Assembly (NCBI RefSeq): GCF_037975245.1
Contig: NC_092565.1
Location: 6,304,999-6,368,998, forward strand
Reading direction: 5' to 3'
Length of the DNA: 64,000 nt
Source: Apostichopus japonicus
Taxonomy: Eukaryota > Echinodermata > Holothuroidea > Aspidochirotida > Stichopodidae
Shown here: in pieces, positions 24,701-35,720 of the stretch
Numbering within the stretch: position 1 is the stretch's first letter
Layout of the letters: each line of letters begins with the position of its first letter
Translations under genes and position numbers: made by a program
Notes under the pieces: generated by a model
What the model saw: the letters and a program-made list of their open reading frames with translations, nothing else
Database searches by the model: none
Told to the model about the DNA's origin: nothing

Positions 24701-27700
24701 TTTGGTTGTTAAGGGTATGTTTCCATGCAATCAGACATTCAACATGATCCATATTAAAGTACAGATTTGATTCTCACAATTTTGGTCAATGTGTGTTGTA
24801 GTTGTTAAATAACTTTCAGTCAATTTTGCAGTCAATTTGCAATGTAAATTGTCAATAACCAGGAAGTACATGCTAGATGATTTTAGGTCTCAGAAATTTA
24901 CAGGTCACGGACAGCCTAGAGATATCACGACATGGGTTGCCAAGGGGGAAAGTTTAGGAAAGCCCTGCTCTATGTCACACTTAAAGGATTAGTTCAGGTG
25001 TCATACATGTTTATCTTATATGAAAGAAGACAATAAAAGAAACACAATGGTGAAGAAACTGTTCAAATATCTTATTCCGTTATGGAGATATTCAAGTTTA
25101 AAGTTCTATCTGATTGTGTAGAAACTGCTGAAATCAGACGAACTGTGATGTCACATCCTCACACTTCTGAAAAGTCTTTGTTATTTTATTAAAATGTTTT
25201 GGGAGATTTTATGACTTACAACAAAAAGATATGTCATGTGGATCTCATATTTGTCAAGGGAAGTATCAGAGATTTAACATCTGAAGAATTTTTGATTATA
25301 TTTTTGTAGATTTGTGAAAAAAATGTAATTAATTTTTATTGAAATATATTCACACATGTTAAGAAAGTGAGGATGTGACATCACACCCTCACAGTTAGTG
25401 TTTCTACACCAGTCATTTTCAAAGAAATTTTTATATCTTCAAAGTGTGATATCTCCTAAACAGAGCATGCTATCATGGTAGTTTCTTCACTGTTCTGTTT
25501 GCCTTTTTGAGCTCTTTCATACAAGATAGACATGTCAGGTACCTGAACCAATCCTTTAAGGAGACAGAATGACTTACCTCTGAAGCAGCATTGGAATTCG
25601 AGGGTCCTTGATGACATATTCTTCTACGTTTTCAAGGGTCTTAGTTTTTAGCACACCCTATTAATGTAAAAAAAAACAAAAGGAAAAAATTGTGTCAATT
25701 AATTCAGAACCACCATCACAACTTCCACCTCATCAATTTTGCAGTGCCTATTACTATATTTAAAGTAGGTATTGATTCCTAGGCTTTGAGGTGCATTTAG
25801 GAACTTCCTGTTCCATCTAAACCTAACACGGACACACGAATGAAACCATTAGGCTATTTCCCACCAGAAAATTTGTGACTTATTTTTAAAACTCTAAAGT
25901 GACTGTTTTTTCGAGCCAGTTAGTATTCCGTTTTCATTGCCTTTTTCAGCTAATGTCATGTTTACTCACAAGAACAAAGTGAAGATGAGAAAAGTGAAAA
26001 TGAAAAATTAATTTTTACCCTTTCATGCAGCCAATCGACAGCGTCCCTGATATCTTGAAATATTCCTTCCCAGGACATGAACAGGTCTCCCTGACGGACA
26101 CCCTTGTCTTCTTCATGGTAAATACTCTTAGTCGCAAAGTAATTTACGATACACGCCAAAAGATAAGTCTCTGTGATGAAAAGAAGGGCAAGATTTGAAT
26201 AAAAATTATTGATGGGTAAATGGTGTATGGTTAAGAAATGACAAACAAACAAACACACAAATAAATAAATAAGTAAACAAACAGAAACAAATTTGTTACT
26301 TTATGATCACCACATGATTTATTGCTGATGAATTTTGCACAAGAATTAAAAATAGAAATAGATATTGAGGACAGATGTTGAGATAATCAGCAATTAGTTT
26401 CTAGTTATTCATATCCATATTTCATCCAACTCTACTGCTTGCCCAGATCAGAAAACTGTGTGAAAATTTTGCATAAATGAAACTGTCATTATATACATCC
26501 TGTGAATTTATATCGATATATTTTCCATCCTGACTGGTTGATCAGACAGACTTTCCGACACCAACACCAATGTAGGTAACACTGTGGAGTGTTATCTCAG
26601 TGGTTAATGCCGGTGCCTTTCAACCATAAGGTCCCCGGTTCGAGTAACTCCCAGATTAATGTATGTCGTCCAGTTACAGAGTTGTTGACAATTAACAATT
26701 CATAATCATGGACGTTAAATATGAATGTAAGAGCCTGACTTCGGTCAGCTTGCGGCTATGATAAGCCAATGAGGCTTCTTTGCGAGTTCCTGCTTGCAGG
26801 AGGATCTAATATACATACATACATACATACATACATACATACATACATACATACATACATACATACATACATACATACATACATACATACATACATACAT
26901 ACATACATACATACATACATACATACATACATACATACATACATACATACATACAACACTCTATAAAAACAACTGATCATGCAAACCAACTCACCTGGCA
27001 GATTAAACAGAGTGTTAAGCACGTAGAGCCTATTTGCTTCTTTGGCAAATGAGATGAACTTGTTGGGGTAGAGTTCGGAAATTTCAGCCGAGGTCAAAAA
27101 TTTAAAGCCGTGGACACAGACCAGAATGTTTCCAAATGTATCAATCTAAATGGGGAAAAAAAGCGAGATTTTAAGGTATTATTCGGGGAAGAACTTTTTG
27201 AAAAAATATTTGTAATCTTTTAATATATAATAAAACCAAAACAAAACTTTTGAGCATTTAGGGTAAAACTGCAATCTATCTTCAAAACAACTATTCTTTC
27301 ACAAAGCATTTAATTAAGGGTTGACGGTTAAACAACATCTCCAAATATCATATTCTAATGAATATGAAGGAATTCTTTTTCTAATTTCAATTTTTTGGGG
27401 ATGTTTCATAGGGTTTTGGAGGCAGAGGGCTGTGAAAGGATTATTGGGGAAGGTGGGGGAGAGAGACAGGCTGAAAATAGACAGGACATTTGTCAAAATC
27501 AAATTTACTTATTTTGACATATGTTAGAAATAGCTTAGCCATACTTACAGTAACTCATATCAAACATAAATTTAACATCCTTCAGGTCTATTTAAAATGA
27601 TATATTACAGATCTTGGAAATCATATTTTGATGCTTTTTGTCAGAGAAAACTACAATATTTAGGTTTCAAGTCCAGGGTTTCCCCTCTTTACCATGTCAT

Positions 27701-30700
27701 TATTTGGGTGTCAACTAAATCTAAACTAAAATAAAGGGTGGCAGATGGCAGTTACCTTAAGCAAGTTGCCAAAGAGTTTATCAAACATCAGCCCTCGTAC
27801 CACAAAGGTCGGGTCGTATTGGAATTTGGAGAGCTCCTGCGAACAGATGAAGGGAAATGAGAAAAAAAAAATGGTCAGGCATGCATGCATCAATTTGATT
27901 TCAGAAATTGTAAAATATATATACAGACTTTAACTGTGCAATTTTACACTATGTATGTTCCTTTGAAATACAAATAATTCCAAACAGTATAAACCAACCT
28001 TCCATTTCAGATTTCAGAACAGATCGAGTGACTGGAAATGATAAAATATTAAACATTTTCAAGTCAGCAATCATTGGGAAGATCAGTGTTGTCGACACAC
28101 GTAAAATTGAAAATTTTGTCAATTTGGTATCGGGTTCTGGAAAGAATTGCAATGACCTTATAATCACAATATAAATATCACTAAAAAGCATATGTATCAA
28201 CTCCACATTATTTTTTTAACGAGACATTTCGGCGGTTGTTTGTAATATATGTTGGTACCACGTGAGCAGAACCCACCCTGTGCGAAAATTACTCTTCTCA
28301 CACTGTTTTTTACTCATGGACCATGAATCAGTTAATTAATTAATTAATGTACCGTTCTATTACATTCTGTTCTCGTTTTATTATTTAGCTCTGATAACTT
28401 GTTACATTAGTTGCAACCCTTAGAAAGCCCAAACATCAATTTATTTCAAGGAGAGAGGGAACTGAGGAGTGAAATAATGATCATTGATTCCAAGTACCAT
28501 TACTTTTCTTTTTCTTTTATTAATTGTGAGTTGCTACTGCAAGCTAACAAGCTGCATTGATATAGGATTAAAGACTTACAACGAAACAAGCAACTTTCAT
28601 CATTGACAACGAGCTAACAATGTATGTACCATATGTCTTTGTAGTTTGTGGTAAAATAAATTTGCCTGGTAGTTCGCATAAATTAGCAAACACTGAATAT
28701 CAATCAATACCATACAACTCAATCAGCTTTTTCAATCTCATCTGTAGGCACAGCAGACAAATAAATAAGTATTTGAAAAAAACTTACGGAAAACTACTGT
28801 TAGTAATGAAAGGAAGGGAGGAAGGGGAGAGTTTCAAGGCTAGAATGATAACCAATTTACAGTGATTCCCTCCCCATACATAAAAAATTTTCCATCCGTA
28901 GTGCACATTTCGTGGTATAATTGCTTTTTGAAATGGCACCCATATTTGAAACAGAGGTACTAGGTAGAGACAGTTAATATTTCCTAATAGCAGCATGACA
29001 CAGCCAGCTTCCACCATACTGGCAGGTAGAAGACATTCTAGCCAAATTTGAATTTCCATCCATTGCCTAGGTTACAGTTGCATTGTAGACAATGCACTTG
29101 ATCTACTAGAAATCCTAAGGTCCAAGTAAGATTAAATTCTAATAATTCTTGCCAGGTGTTTCTCATGCAGACTGGTATGGATGCAGAGAATCATTTAGCC
29201 AGTATCGTATCGCAAAATGATCAGACTGTCATACAAGTGGCAAAAAGATGTATAGCAGTTTGTTGTGTACACGGCAACCATAGAATTTTACACGACGCAA
29301 AATTCAGAGCCTACAAAAGTGCTACACTGAAAAATTGAATTCAAAATTACTCCCTGAGATGTACTAATTCTCTGAGTGCTTAAGTCCTAGATATTCTTTG
29401 AGCTTTTCAAGAGACAGACAAGTGCTCTGAAAGTGAACCAGTGGGAGGGGGGGGGGGATTAGGAGGGAGGAGGGAAAGTTCTACCCTCTATGGCAGGTCA
29501 GAAAGAAGGAAAAAATGAAAAGTGTGTGATCTTAATAGAAATGACATACCTGTGGGTAACCAATCGATACCACCTTGTCGACTAATAATCGAAATGTAAG
29601 TTTTTCGTAATTCGGAGACTTGTAGACTACGGAAGGAGACAAAGGGTGACATGGTTGAAATAAATTGAGAGTAAAACTTTTAAATAATTAATATACAGGA
29701 TTGATAGGCAATTTACTGAGGTACCTACTGTACGGTAAGTGCCAAGACTTGGATTCTAGATTGGATTGCTGGAATAGGAAAAGCATTTTATTTCTTCTTT
29801 TTTCACCATCATTGAGGAGAAAATATTTTTAGGACTTTTTGAGAATGGAGAGCCAATATAATTTTTAATTACCATCCCTTTCCATCTACAGTAACATTCT
29901 CTTACTTACTGATTGAACAGATCTGTCTTGATTTTAGGAATAAAACCTTGCGGCGAGAATATTTGAATGACATTTGATAACGTCAACAGATAATGTAGCC
30001 TAAAGCAAACGATCTTTAAACAGAGTGGCCATAAAATTGATCAATGACTAGAATTTTATGGTGAGTCTCATACTTCATGATCAACTTTGACCTCAATCAT
30101 CAAGTCATACATGTACAGTACAATCAGCAGTGCAATTGAAGACGCAGGTAAATTTATACATCTTCGGCGTTATTAAAATTAAGAAATATCAGCCAAACGT
30201 CTCGGCAAGTTTCATTAGCATAAGGCACAACAGAGGGAGCAAAATGGTGCATACGTTTTACCTCATTAGTCTCCTCCCTCTTTGAAAGATTTGACTGTTA
30301 GTATTTACGCTGAAGAATGCCCCCAACATACATGTCATAAAGTGGGATCTGCAACTAGTGAGAAATTTCTCTCTTGCTCACAACCTCTATACAACCCCCC
30401 CCCCCAACCCACTCTTCACCCAAGAGCACTCAGTATTTCAATATGTTATGTACAATATTATACTCTTGTGCACTTGTATTATACTGAAAATATGTGAGCG
30501 TTTATTTATTTCTGTACGCTCTAATTTTTCCTAGGTACATTTGTATATTTTCGTACATTTTGCATTATGAGTGCATCTTTAATTATGAGTGCATTTTTAT
30601 GTTTTTGTACATTGACACATATTGTATACTGTACAATAGGAACCTTTTTATATTTGTGTATACCATTTTAGGTCTTCTATGTTGATTTACAAGTTTTGTA

Positions 30701-31131
30701 TTCATTTAGAGAGCTTGTTTATCACCCGATTCAATTGTTTCTTTTCCAATATAATTGGCTGAATAAATATGTATCTACAATATTGATCCATCTATATAGT
30801 ACATGCATGTTACATCATACTTATTCATACTCATATTAAGTACCTTCAAACAGGATTTTGAACCAAATTTTAAGTTTTTCTGCTGCCGGCGATCATAGTA
30901 AAAGTAGATTTCAAAATATTTTTATTTTTATTTCTTCTAAAATATACCTGCTAATGTGTAATCCAGATCAAATCCAAAGTATTTGATCTTCTCCATGCTC
31001 AAAGATCTGTTGACGAAGACTCTCTGGTTTGCATCTCGGCGATACTTCCTCATGTGATGGGGAGCTCCGTGCATCTCGGAAGCGTCTCCTCCATTGTGAG
31101 TGATCACAGTCTCATGTCCATCGGTAGCCAT
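15754..31131 (-). CDS. NT5C2: Cytosolic purine 5'-nucleotidase (cN-II), complete in 15 coding exons
   Basis: Coding exons in transcript order are 31131-30948, 29626-29550, 27836-27756, 27145-26995, 26170-26019, 25657-25578, 24105-24045, 23503-23459, 21873-21775, 21102-20865, 20521-20470, 19899-19839, 19080-19023, 17390-17272 and 15972-15754. All junctions are GT-AG and phases agree. The product is 558 aa; the human protein has 561. HAD-family motifs are intact: motif I DLDYT (Asp55 nucleophile, Asp57), motif II LVTNSG in exon 7, motif III lysine in [11 protein letters not shown] (exon 9), and motif [16 protein letters not shown] (exon 10). The enzyme dephosphorylates IMP and GMP in the cytosol and is allosterically activated by ATP (family knowledge). 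The C-terminus keeps only a short acidic end (HDHDEDA), whereas the human protein has a long Glu run. A splice acceptor just upstream of the ATG (exon edge 31155) implies a further non-coding first exon. Confidence 0.96.
18400..18890. repeat. Probable dispersed repeat ending in a 30-bp palindrome
   Basis: This part of NT5C2 intron 13 contains repeated phrases such as GACCAAGTTTCATTATAAT and GTCCAAGTTTCATGAAAT, and degraded ATGACCCCC units. It ends at a 30-bp inverted repeat at 18858-18887 in which 14 of 15 base pairs match. From memory, similar blocks ending in an AGCTCAC / GTGAGCT hairpin recur in marine invertebrate genomes; I could not check this. Boundaries are approximate and no TSD was identified. 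Confidence 0.55.
22190..22525. repeat. Degenerate minisatellite built on a CAGTAAC-like unit
   Basis: Units close to AGTGACAGTAACTG recur with drift across about 330 bp of NT5C2 intron 8. It abuts the 3' end of the retrotransposon relic at 22540-22990, so it may be an expanded 3' tail of that insertion (inference). Confidence 0.75.
22540..22990 (-). mobile_element. 5'-truncated, decayed L2/CR1-like retrotransposon 3' end
   Basis: The minus-strand translation shows the C-terminal region of a non-LTR reverse transcriptase: [15 protein letters not shown], then [20 protein letters not shown], then after an in-frame stop and a frame change [20 protein letters not shown] and [12 protein letters not shown]. 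The element ends at a GCGCT stem-loop tail (around 22564-22596) like that of the intact element in TMEM129. It lies in NT5C2 intron 8, in the same orientation as the gene. The stop and frame change show that it is dead. The upstream limit is uncertain; sequence to about 23290 could also belong to it. Confidence 0.85.
24981..25559. mobile_element. Long inverted-repeat (foldback/MITE-like) element
   Basis: The left end begins TTAAAGGATTAGTTCAGGT and the right end is its near-complement ACCTGAACCAATCCTTTAA. The arms continue to match inward: ATCTTATATGAAAG pairs with CTTTCATACAAGAT, and further in GATGTCACATCCTC (near 25149) pairs with GAGGATGTGACATC (near 25369). The arms are about 200 bp with an AT-rich centre, and there is no coding capacity. 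Both outer edges read TTAA, which would fit a TTAA-targeting non-autonomous transposon, though the palindrome itself could produce this. It lies in NT5C2 intron 6, its right edge 18 bp from the exon 6 splice donor. Confidence 0.85.
26586..26810 (+). mobile_element. tRNA-derived SINE
   Basis: The head resembles a tRNA: GGAGT at 26586 pairs with ACTCC near 26647, an A box (TATCTCAGTGG, 26593-26603) and a B box (GGTTCGAGT, 26637-26645) are correctly spaced, and an anticodon-like stem lies between. The body downstream has several short hairpins (CTGACTTCGGTCAG; CCTGCTTGCAGG). The element runs straight into the tetranucleotide array at 26811. It lies in NT5C2 intron 4, antisense to the gene. A degraded plain tRNA gene is unlikely because of the body and tail. 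Confidence 0.75.
26811..26955. repeat. (ATAC)n tetranucleotide microsatellite
   Basis: About 36 nearly perfect units follow directly on the SINE body, so this is most simply its expanded 3' tail. The array ends about 40 bp from the NT5C2 exon 4 splice donor. The Met-Cys-Val-Tyr and His-Thr-Tyr-Ile frames across it are artefacts. Confidence 0.97.
28507..28675. repeat. Dispersed repeat B, copy 1
   Basis: It shares phrases in the same order with 31253-31420: GAGTTGCTACT, TTGATATAGGATTAAA, TTGACAACGAGCTAACAATG, TATGTCTTTGTAGT and AAATAAATTTGCCTGGTAGT. This copy lies in NT5C2 intron 2. Family and function are unknown. Confidence 0.8.
29150..29370. repeat. Dispersed repeat C, copy 1
   Basis: It shares CATACAAGTG, AAGATGTATAGCAGTT, ACAAAATTCAGAG-like and ACTCCCTGA-like segments in order with 33680-33820. 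It lies in NT5C2 intron 2. The similarity is moderate, so the boundaries are approximate. Confidence 0.55.
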
Positions 31132-31252
31132 CTCTCACCGTTTCAAATTATAATCCTGACAAAGATCAAATCGACAAAGACGAAACGTTACATTAAAATA
31201 AACTAAGAATCCAAGGACTTAGAATGTTCCTGACAAATGCAAAGAACCCTTA

Positions 31253-31420
31253 TTTTTGTTTTTTCCTTTATTAAACTTTTGAGTTGCTACTATAAGCTAA
31301 TGAACTGTATTGATATAGGATTAAAATCATCATAACAAGCTACTTTCATACTTGACAACGAGCTAACAATGTACGTACAGTATGTCTTTGTAGTCAAATA
31401 AATTTGCCTGGTAGTTAGCG
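31253..31420. repeat. Dispersed repeat B, copy 2
   Basis: Second copy of the sequence at 28507-28675, same orientation, lying just upstream of the NT5C2 start codon exon in its probable 5' UTR intron. It diverges by scattered substitutions and small indels. Confidence 0.8.
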
Positions 31421-33679
31421 ATACAGATGTTACTTGCCGATAGGACCAGCATTTTATGTTTCCCTGACAATTGCCATTTAAAGCATTATGTGCCCTGCAG
31501 GAAGGCTGAATCAATATCAAAGATTATCTCAGCACACTAGCAGTGCCTTTTGCATGCAAAGTCTGCAATGCCCACTGTGTGCAAATGCACAGCACAAAAG
31601 ATTTCGTCCCTCGCAGCCTGGCTGCAGGATCTTGCAACTCCCCCTCACTCCCTCAGCATCTCATTTTTCACAAAGTGCCTAAATAAAACCTGGCACTCAT
31701 GATTGACAGAAGTTTCAGCCAGACAAATAGACAAGGACTGATAACAAAAAAATGACTGGCAACTTTTGGATCCAATGGTTTTATTGTCAATCTGACATAA
31801 CTTATGTGCAGTTTATATGCTACCTTGTCTAGCAGTTAGTAATTTATCATATATTTGTACAAGGTTTAACAGGAAAATGTGTCTGTTAAGGCATCAATGT
31901 CACTTTGACAATTTTCTTATCAATTAATAACTTAAACTTTAAAGCAAACAGGTGGATGTTTACCAAATTGTTGCCTTATCATTCGGAGCAAAGCTCATTC
32001 GGTTATAGCACTTGGTTGAATTCTGTTGGATTGTAGATTATGTATGTACAGTACTTATCTACTGTAATGACATACAGTATTGTATTGCTGTGCAATAGGG
32101 CAACTGATGTATGTCTGAATTGATAAATTATGGAAAATAATGCAGACCTGATATGAATGAATATATTTTCACTGAGCTGTATTGCTATCAAGTCAGATTC
32201 CATTTCAACATCGACTGGTTAGGTCAAGTACAGGTAGAGGCAGAAATAAAGTCATAGACTCTCAGTGCACTTCACATAGTTGTACCAAAGATACAGTACA
32301 CTTGATAAAGTTTCACTCAAAGAGAACTTGCAACACTTTCTCACAGCTTTGTTCTAGACTTTCCCACTGAAGAAAGTCATGTTGTAGTTCTTGGGGAATC
32401 ATAACACAACTCACACCAGTACAATTAGTCTGCACACATTATGGAATATTCGATCATAAAAGATTAGATACGAAACCCTATGAAGCAAGTCTCTCCACCC
32501 TCCACCCTCCCCCCCCCCCAGCCTTGCTTTCACTAAGTACCAGGTGCAGTCACATGGCAATTAGCCTAGAATCAATCATAAATAATTGTAACTTCACAGC
32601 TCTAATTTAAAATAAAAGAAATACAGTAGGTTAGGGATTTGGAAGCCTGATATTGTTGAGTTGGACTATCACATGGAAAGGTAAAGTATAGTACCTGTAC
32701 CTGAGCCTTGTTTAGCCTGGGCTGGTATCAGTACAGTTATCAAGAGGGAGGGTTACTGTGATGTATACTAGTACTGTATACAGTTCTACTTTACATGTGT
32801 TAAACAAATCAAAGAAAAAACAAAAAAAAGGATGTCTCTTATTTCAAGGGCTTCCATACTGTAAGTACTTTGAGTACTGTTTGTACCCTAGTAAAGTGTT
32901 CTACCACATCCTTTTTTTTCTGTGTTTTTACCAGGTTGCATATTTCTGTGTTATGTTTCTTTCACATGGCATTTGTAAACAAATAAAGGTCTATTTATAG
33001 ATTCTGACATGCACATTGATATACAACATGTTTTTGCATGGGCATGTTACATAGATGTACAGCATTGATGTTCGCACTGAGTGTGGGGATGAGAATGATC
33101 GATGAAACCAGAATTTCTATAACTTACATTTTTTATGTGCGTTAGTATGCCACATATGCTGTAGCCCAAGCATGGAGAGGAAGCATATCAAACAAAGAAG
33201 TAACATTTGCACCTCAAAAGAAACGAGAGGGAAATGTCCCTCTCTTTGAGTGACAGACAAAATGTTATTTAACCTACAAGCCATGTACTGGTCAGACAAG
33301 AGCCAAGATATCATTTTATCAAACAGGTTTACTAACTTCAGGATTAAATTGCAATGTTGTAACATGGCTTTAAATTATAGGTCATCAGTATCGCCATTGA
33401 ACAACCTACACACACACAATAGGGAGGGGGTTGGGGGGGGGGGTAATCCATCATGACAAGCTGGATAATTCTCTTACATCAAGGAACCCACATCTCTGTA
33501 GGAGGAATGTAAACAAAATCATGTAGGAAGTAGGTACCTGTATATGGCATGTTGCAGTGTCTGACATGTGTAGAGATTACAGTATACATAAAAGCATTAC
33601 AAAGAAGGCACAATGTTAAATCCAAGCAGGAAAAGTAGTTACAATAATAACAGGGAATAGCTTAAATCCAGTATGGCAT

Positions 33680-33820
33680 CGCTAAATGCTATGCAAAATG
33701 GTGGAACTGCTATACAAGTGCAAAGATAAGCAGTTTTTTTTTGACAGACACAAAATTCAGAGACTTAAAAAGTGCCACACAAAAGTTAATTGTAAACTTA
33801 TTCCTGAACTGATGAGTAAT
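33680..33820. repeat. Dispersed repeat C, copy 2
   Basis: Same order of shared phrases as 29150-29370 (ATACAAGTG, AAGCAGTT, CACAAAATTCAGAGACT, TTATTCCTGA). It is upstream of the NT5C2 coding region and non-coding. Confidence 0.5.
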
Positions 33821-34332
33821 ATCAATCATCAAAAAAGGAAAACATCATACAAGCCAAAGGAAATTCCGGTGACAATTTAGAGATATTCTACATGGCCAAA
33901 AATACATATTTAGCATTGGGAAGACAACCGGATCAAAAGTAAGCAAACTTGTGAAATGTAGTGATCATGTTTTAACTGTGAAGTAACATCAATGAAACGA
34001 TGGATAAATATTGTTCACTAATCATTCTTCGAGTATACGCACTCCAAGATTACGTGATTAACATATAATAAAAAAAGCCTATGATGCATTTTCATAACTT
34101 GTCTTCTACAAAATGAATCTGAATAGTCCTGAGGCTGTCTGGTTAAATTGGTCAACAAGCTTCATGTATAGAACCGGCCTAGTCTTGGGATTAAGTAAAG
34201 TGGTCAACCTGAAAGAAAAACAGACCCAACTGCAATCTTTGTGTTCAAACTTCGGTCGGTAGGGCCCCTTACTATAAACTATACCTCAAATGTGACTGCA
34301 GATAGGATGTAATGCCTATGTGTGTATCTTAC

Positions 34333-34400
34333 CTGTCTCAGACCAAGCCTAATCGGTTAGGCTGTAACTTGTAAGAACCAAGATCGACGTACGTTCACTA
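34333..34400 (-). promoter_or_regulatory. Candidate non-coding first exon of NT5C2 (donor only)
   Basis: On the minus strand GAGACAG is followed by GTAAGATA, a near-consensus splice donor with exon edge 34333. NT5C2 has an acceptor right before its ATG exon (edge 31155) and so needs an upstream exon. This donor, in a region of gene-start-like character, is the best candidate I see. The exon start is unknown and the given right boundary is arbitrary. Confidence 0.3.
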
Positions 34401-35489
34401 AATGTGTTAGTGTTATTGCTATATTCAGTTACAATGGTATTACCATTAACGTTATCCTTCCAATTATATGTTGTACTATACGGGTTTCTCCACTAACTGA
34501 TGTTTTGTCTCACAAGTCACCACTTCAAACGCCGTTGTATAACACCGATATTTCGTCTCGGGAATGAAGGTTACTTAAGACTTGTTTCAATACCTTCATA
34601 AGAAAATCAGTTAAATTTAAACACAGCCTTGTTGTCACATCAGGAAGAAATGTTTTTTATGCTCGAGTTACTTTCCAGATCGCTTTTCAGACTGTATTTT
34701 GTGGAACGGTACGATACGATCGCTGTTCAGCTGATCGAATATTTGAAAGGTAGGCGGTTGCGCAATATAGGTAAATACAGTGTATACCTAGTACCCAGAT
34801 TGACAGATGTGTCAATCGACCTCAGAGATAATAGCCTAGGTGGGAAAAATAACATTATAGGAGTTACAAAAGTTTACAAAATAAATTCCCAAGTCTATAA
34901 AAATACAATGAATTTTGTATTTCAGTTAAAATATTAGATTTAATGTAGGAACTGCTAGTCTATAACAATTGTACGGTGACAATTTTGGTACTTTCATATT
35001 CGTAAGGTTTACATTGTTCACCATGTTGAAGATCTGGAAAACTAACCTCTATGATGACACGGCATCAACTCCCAGTGGGTTGTCCAATTGTTTTTCTAGT
35101 AACAAAAGAGGTCAACGATGTCAACCTGAGAAGAACACGTTAATCGGGCATGGACCAATTCGCTTCCCCGAGTAGTAACGTACTACCAATCAATGCAAAA
35201 AGCGTATTTAATTGGAAATGTGAACTTCGTTGCACTACATGAGATCGGTCTATAACAAAGTTTGATTGCTTGTATTGTGCGTCTAAAACTTATTTATTCG
35301 TCGTGCACACCGGGATAATGTACGTTGTTATGATAAAAACTTAGGACTGTTGAAATGTCCACCGGAAGTCACGACAGCAGAACAGCGAGACCTTCGCATG
35401 TTTCTGTCATTTCTGAAATAAAAAATATTTTTACTACCATTAAGGCAAGCGGTCTGCAAATACGTTAAAGGTCTGCCGTATAGACCCTA

Positions 35490-35720
35490 ACACGCTTGAG
35501 ATTACGTAATCGACATGCCTTGGTCGTAAAATGACCTCTTTTTACCAATTAGTCTGCAACGCCTGCCACATATTTTTTCTTGTATGAGGATCTTTACCGT
35601 GTGAACCACTGACCTCAGTGGTGTGAACGCTGTATTATTAACTACACTGTAGAAATGGAGATATTTCCAGTGTTTACACAGAGCCTAAAGGTGTTAAGAA
35701 GCTACGCGCAGGCTAATTGT
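35490..35720 (-). repeat. Dispersed repeat A, copy 3
   Basis: Reverse complement of the family at 6480-6790 and 42965-43235. It shares the complement of GGTAAAAAGAGGTCATTTTA, CAAGAAAAAATATGTGGCA, GTTCACACGG-like and GTGTAAACACTG segments. It lies between NT5C2 and TMEM129. Confidence 0.85.

Noticed and set aside
26745-27097. Open frames of repeated Met-Tyr-Val-Cys or His-Thr-Tyr-Ile
   Set aside because: Pure translation of the ATAC microsatellite; only the portion at 26995-27145 (minus) is a true NT5C2 exon.
34629-34937. 102-codon plus-strand frame near the NT5C2 5' region
   Set aside because: Does not begin with ATG in a convincing context and has no recognisable domain or conserved motif.
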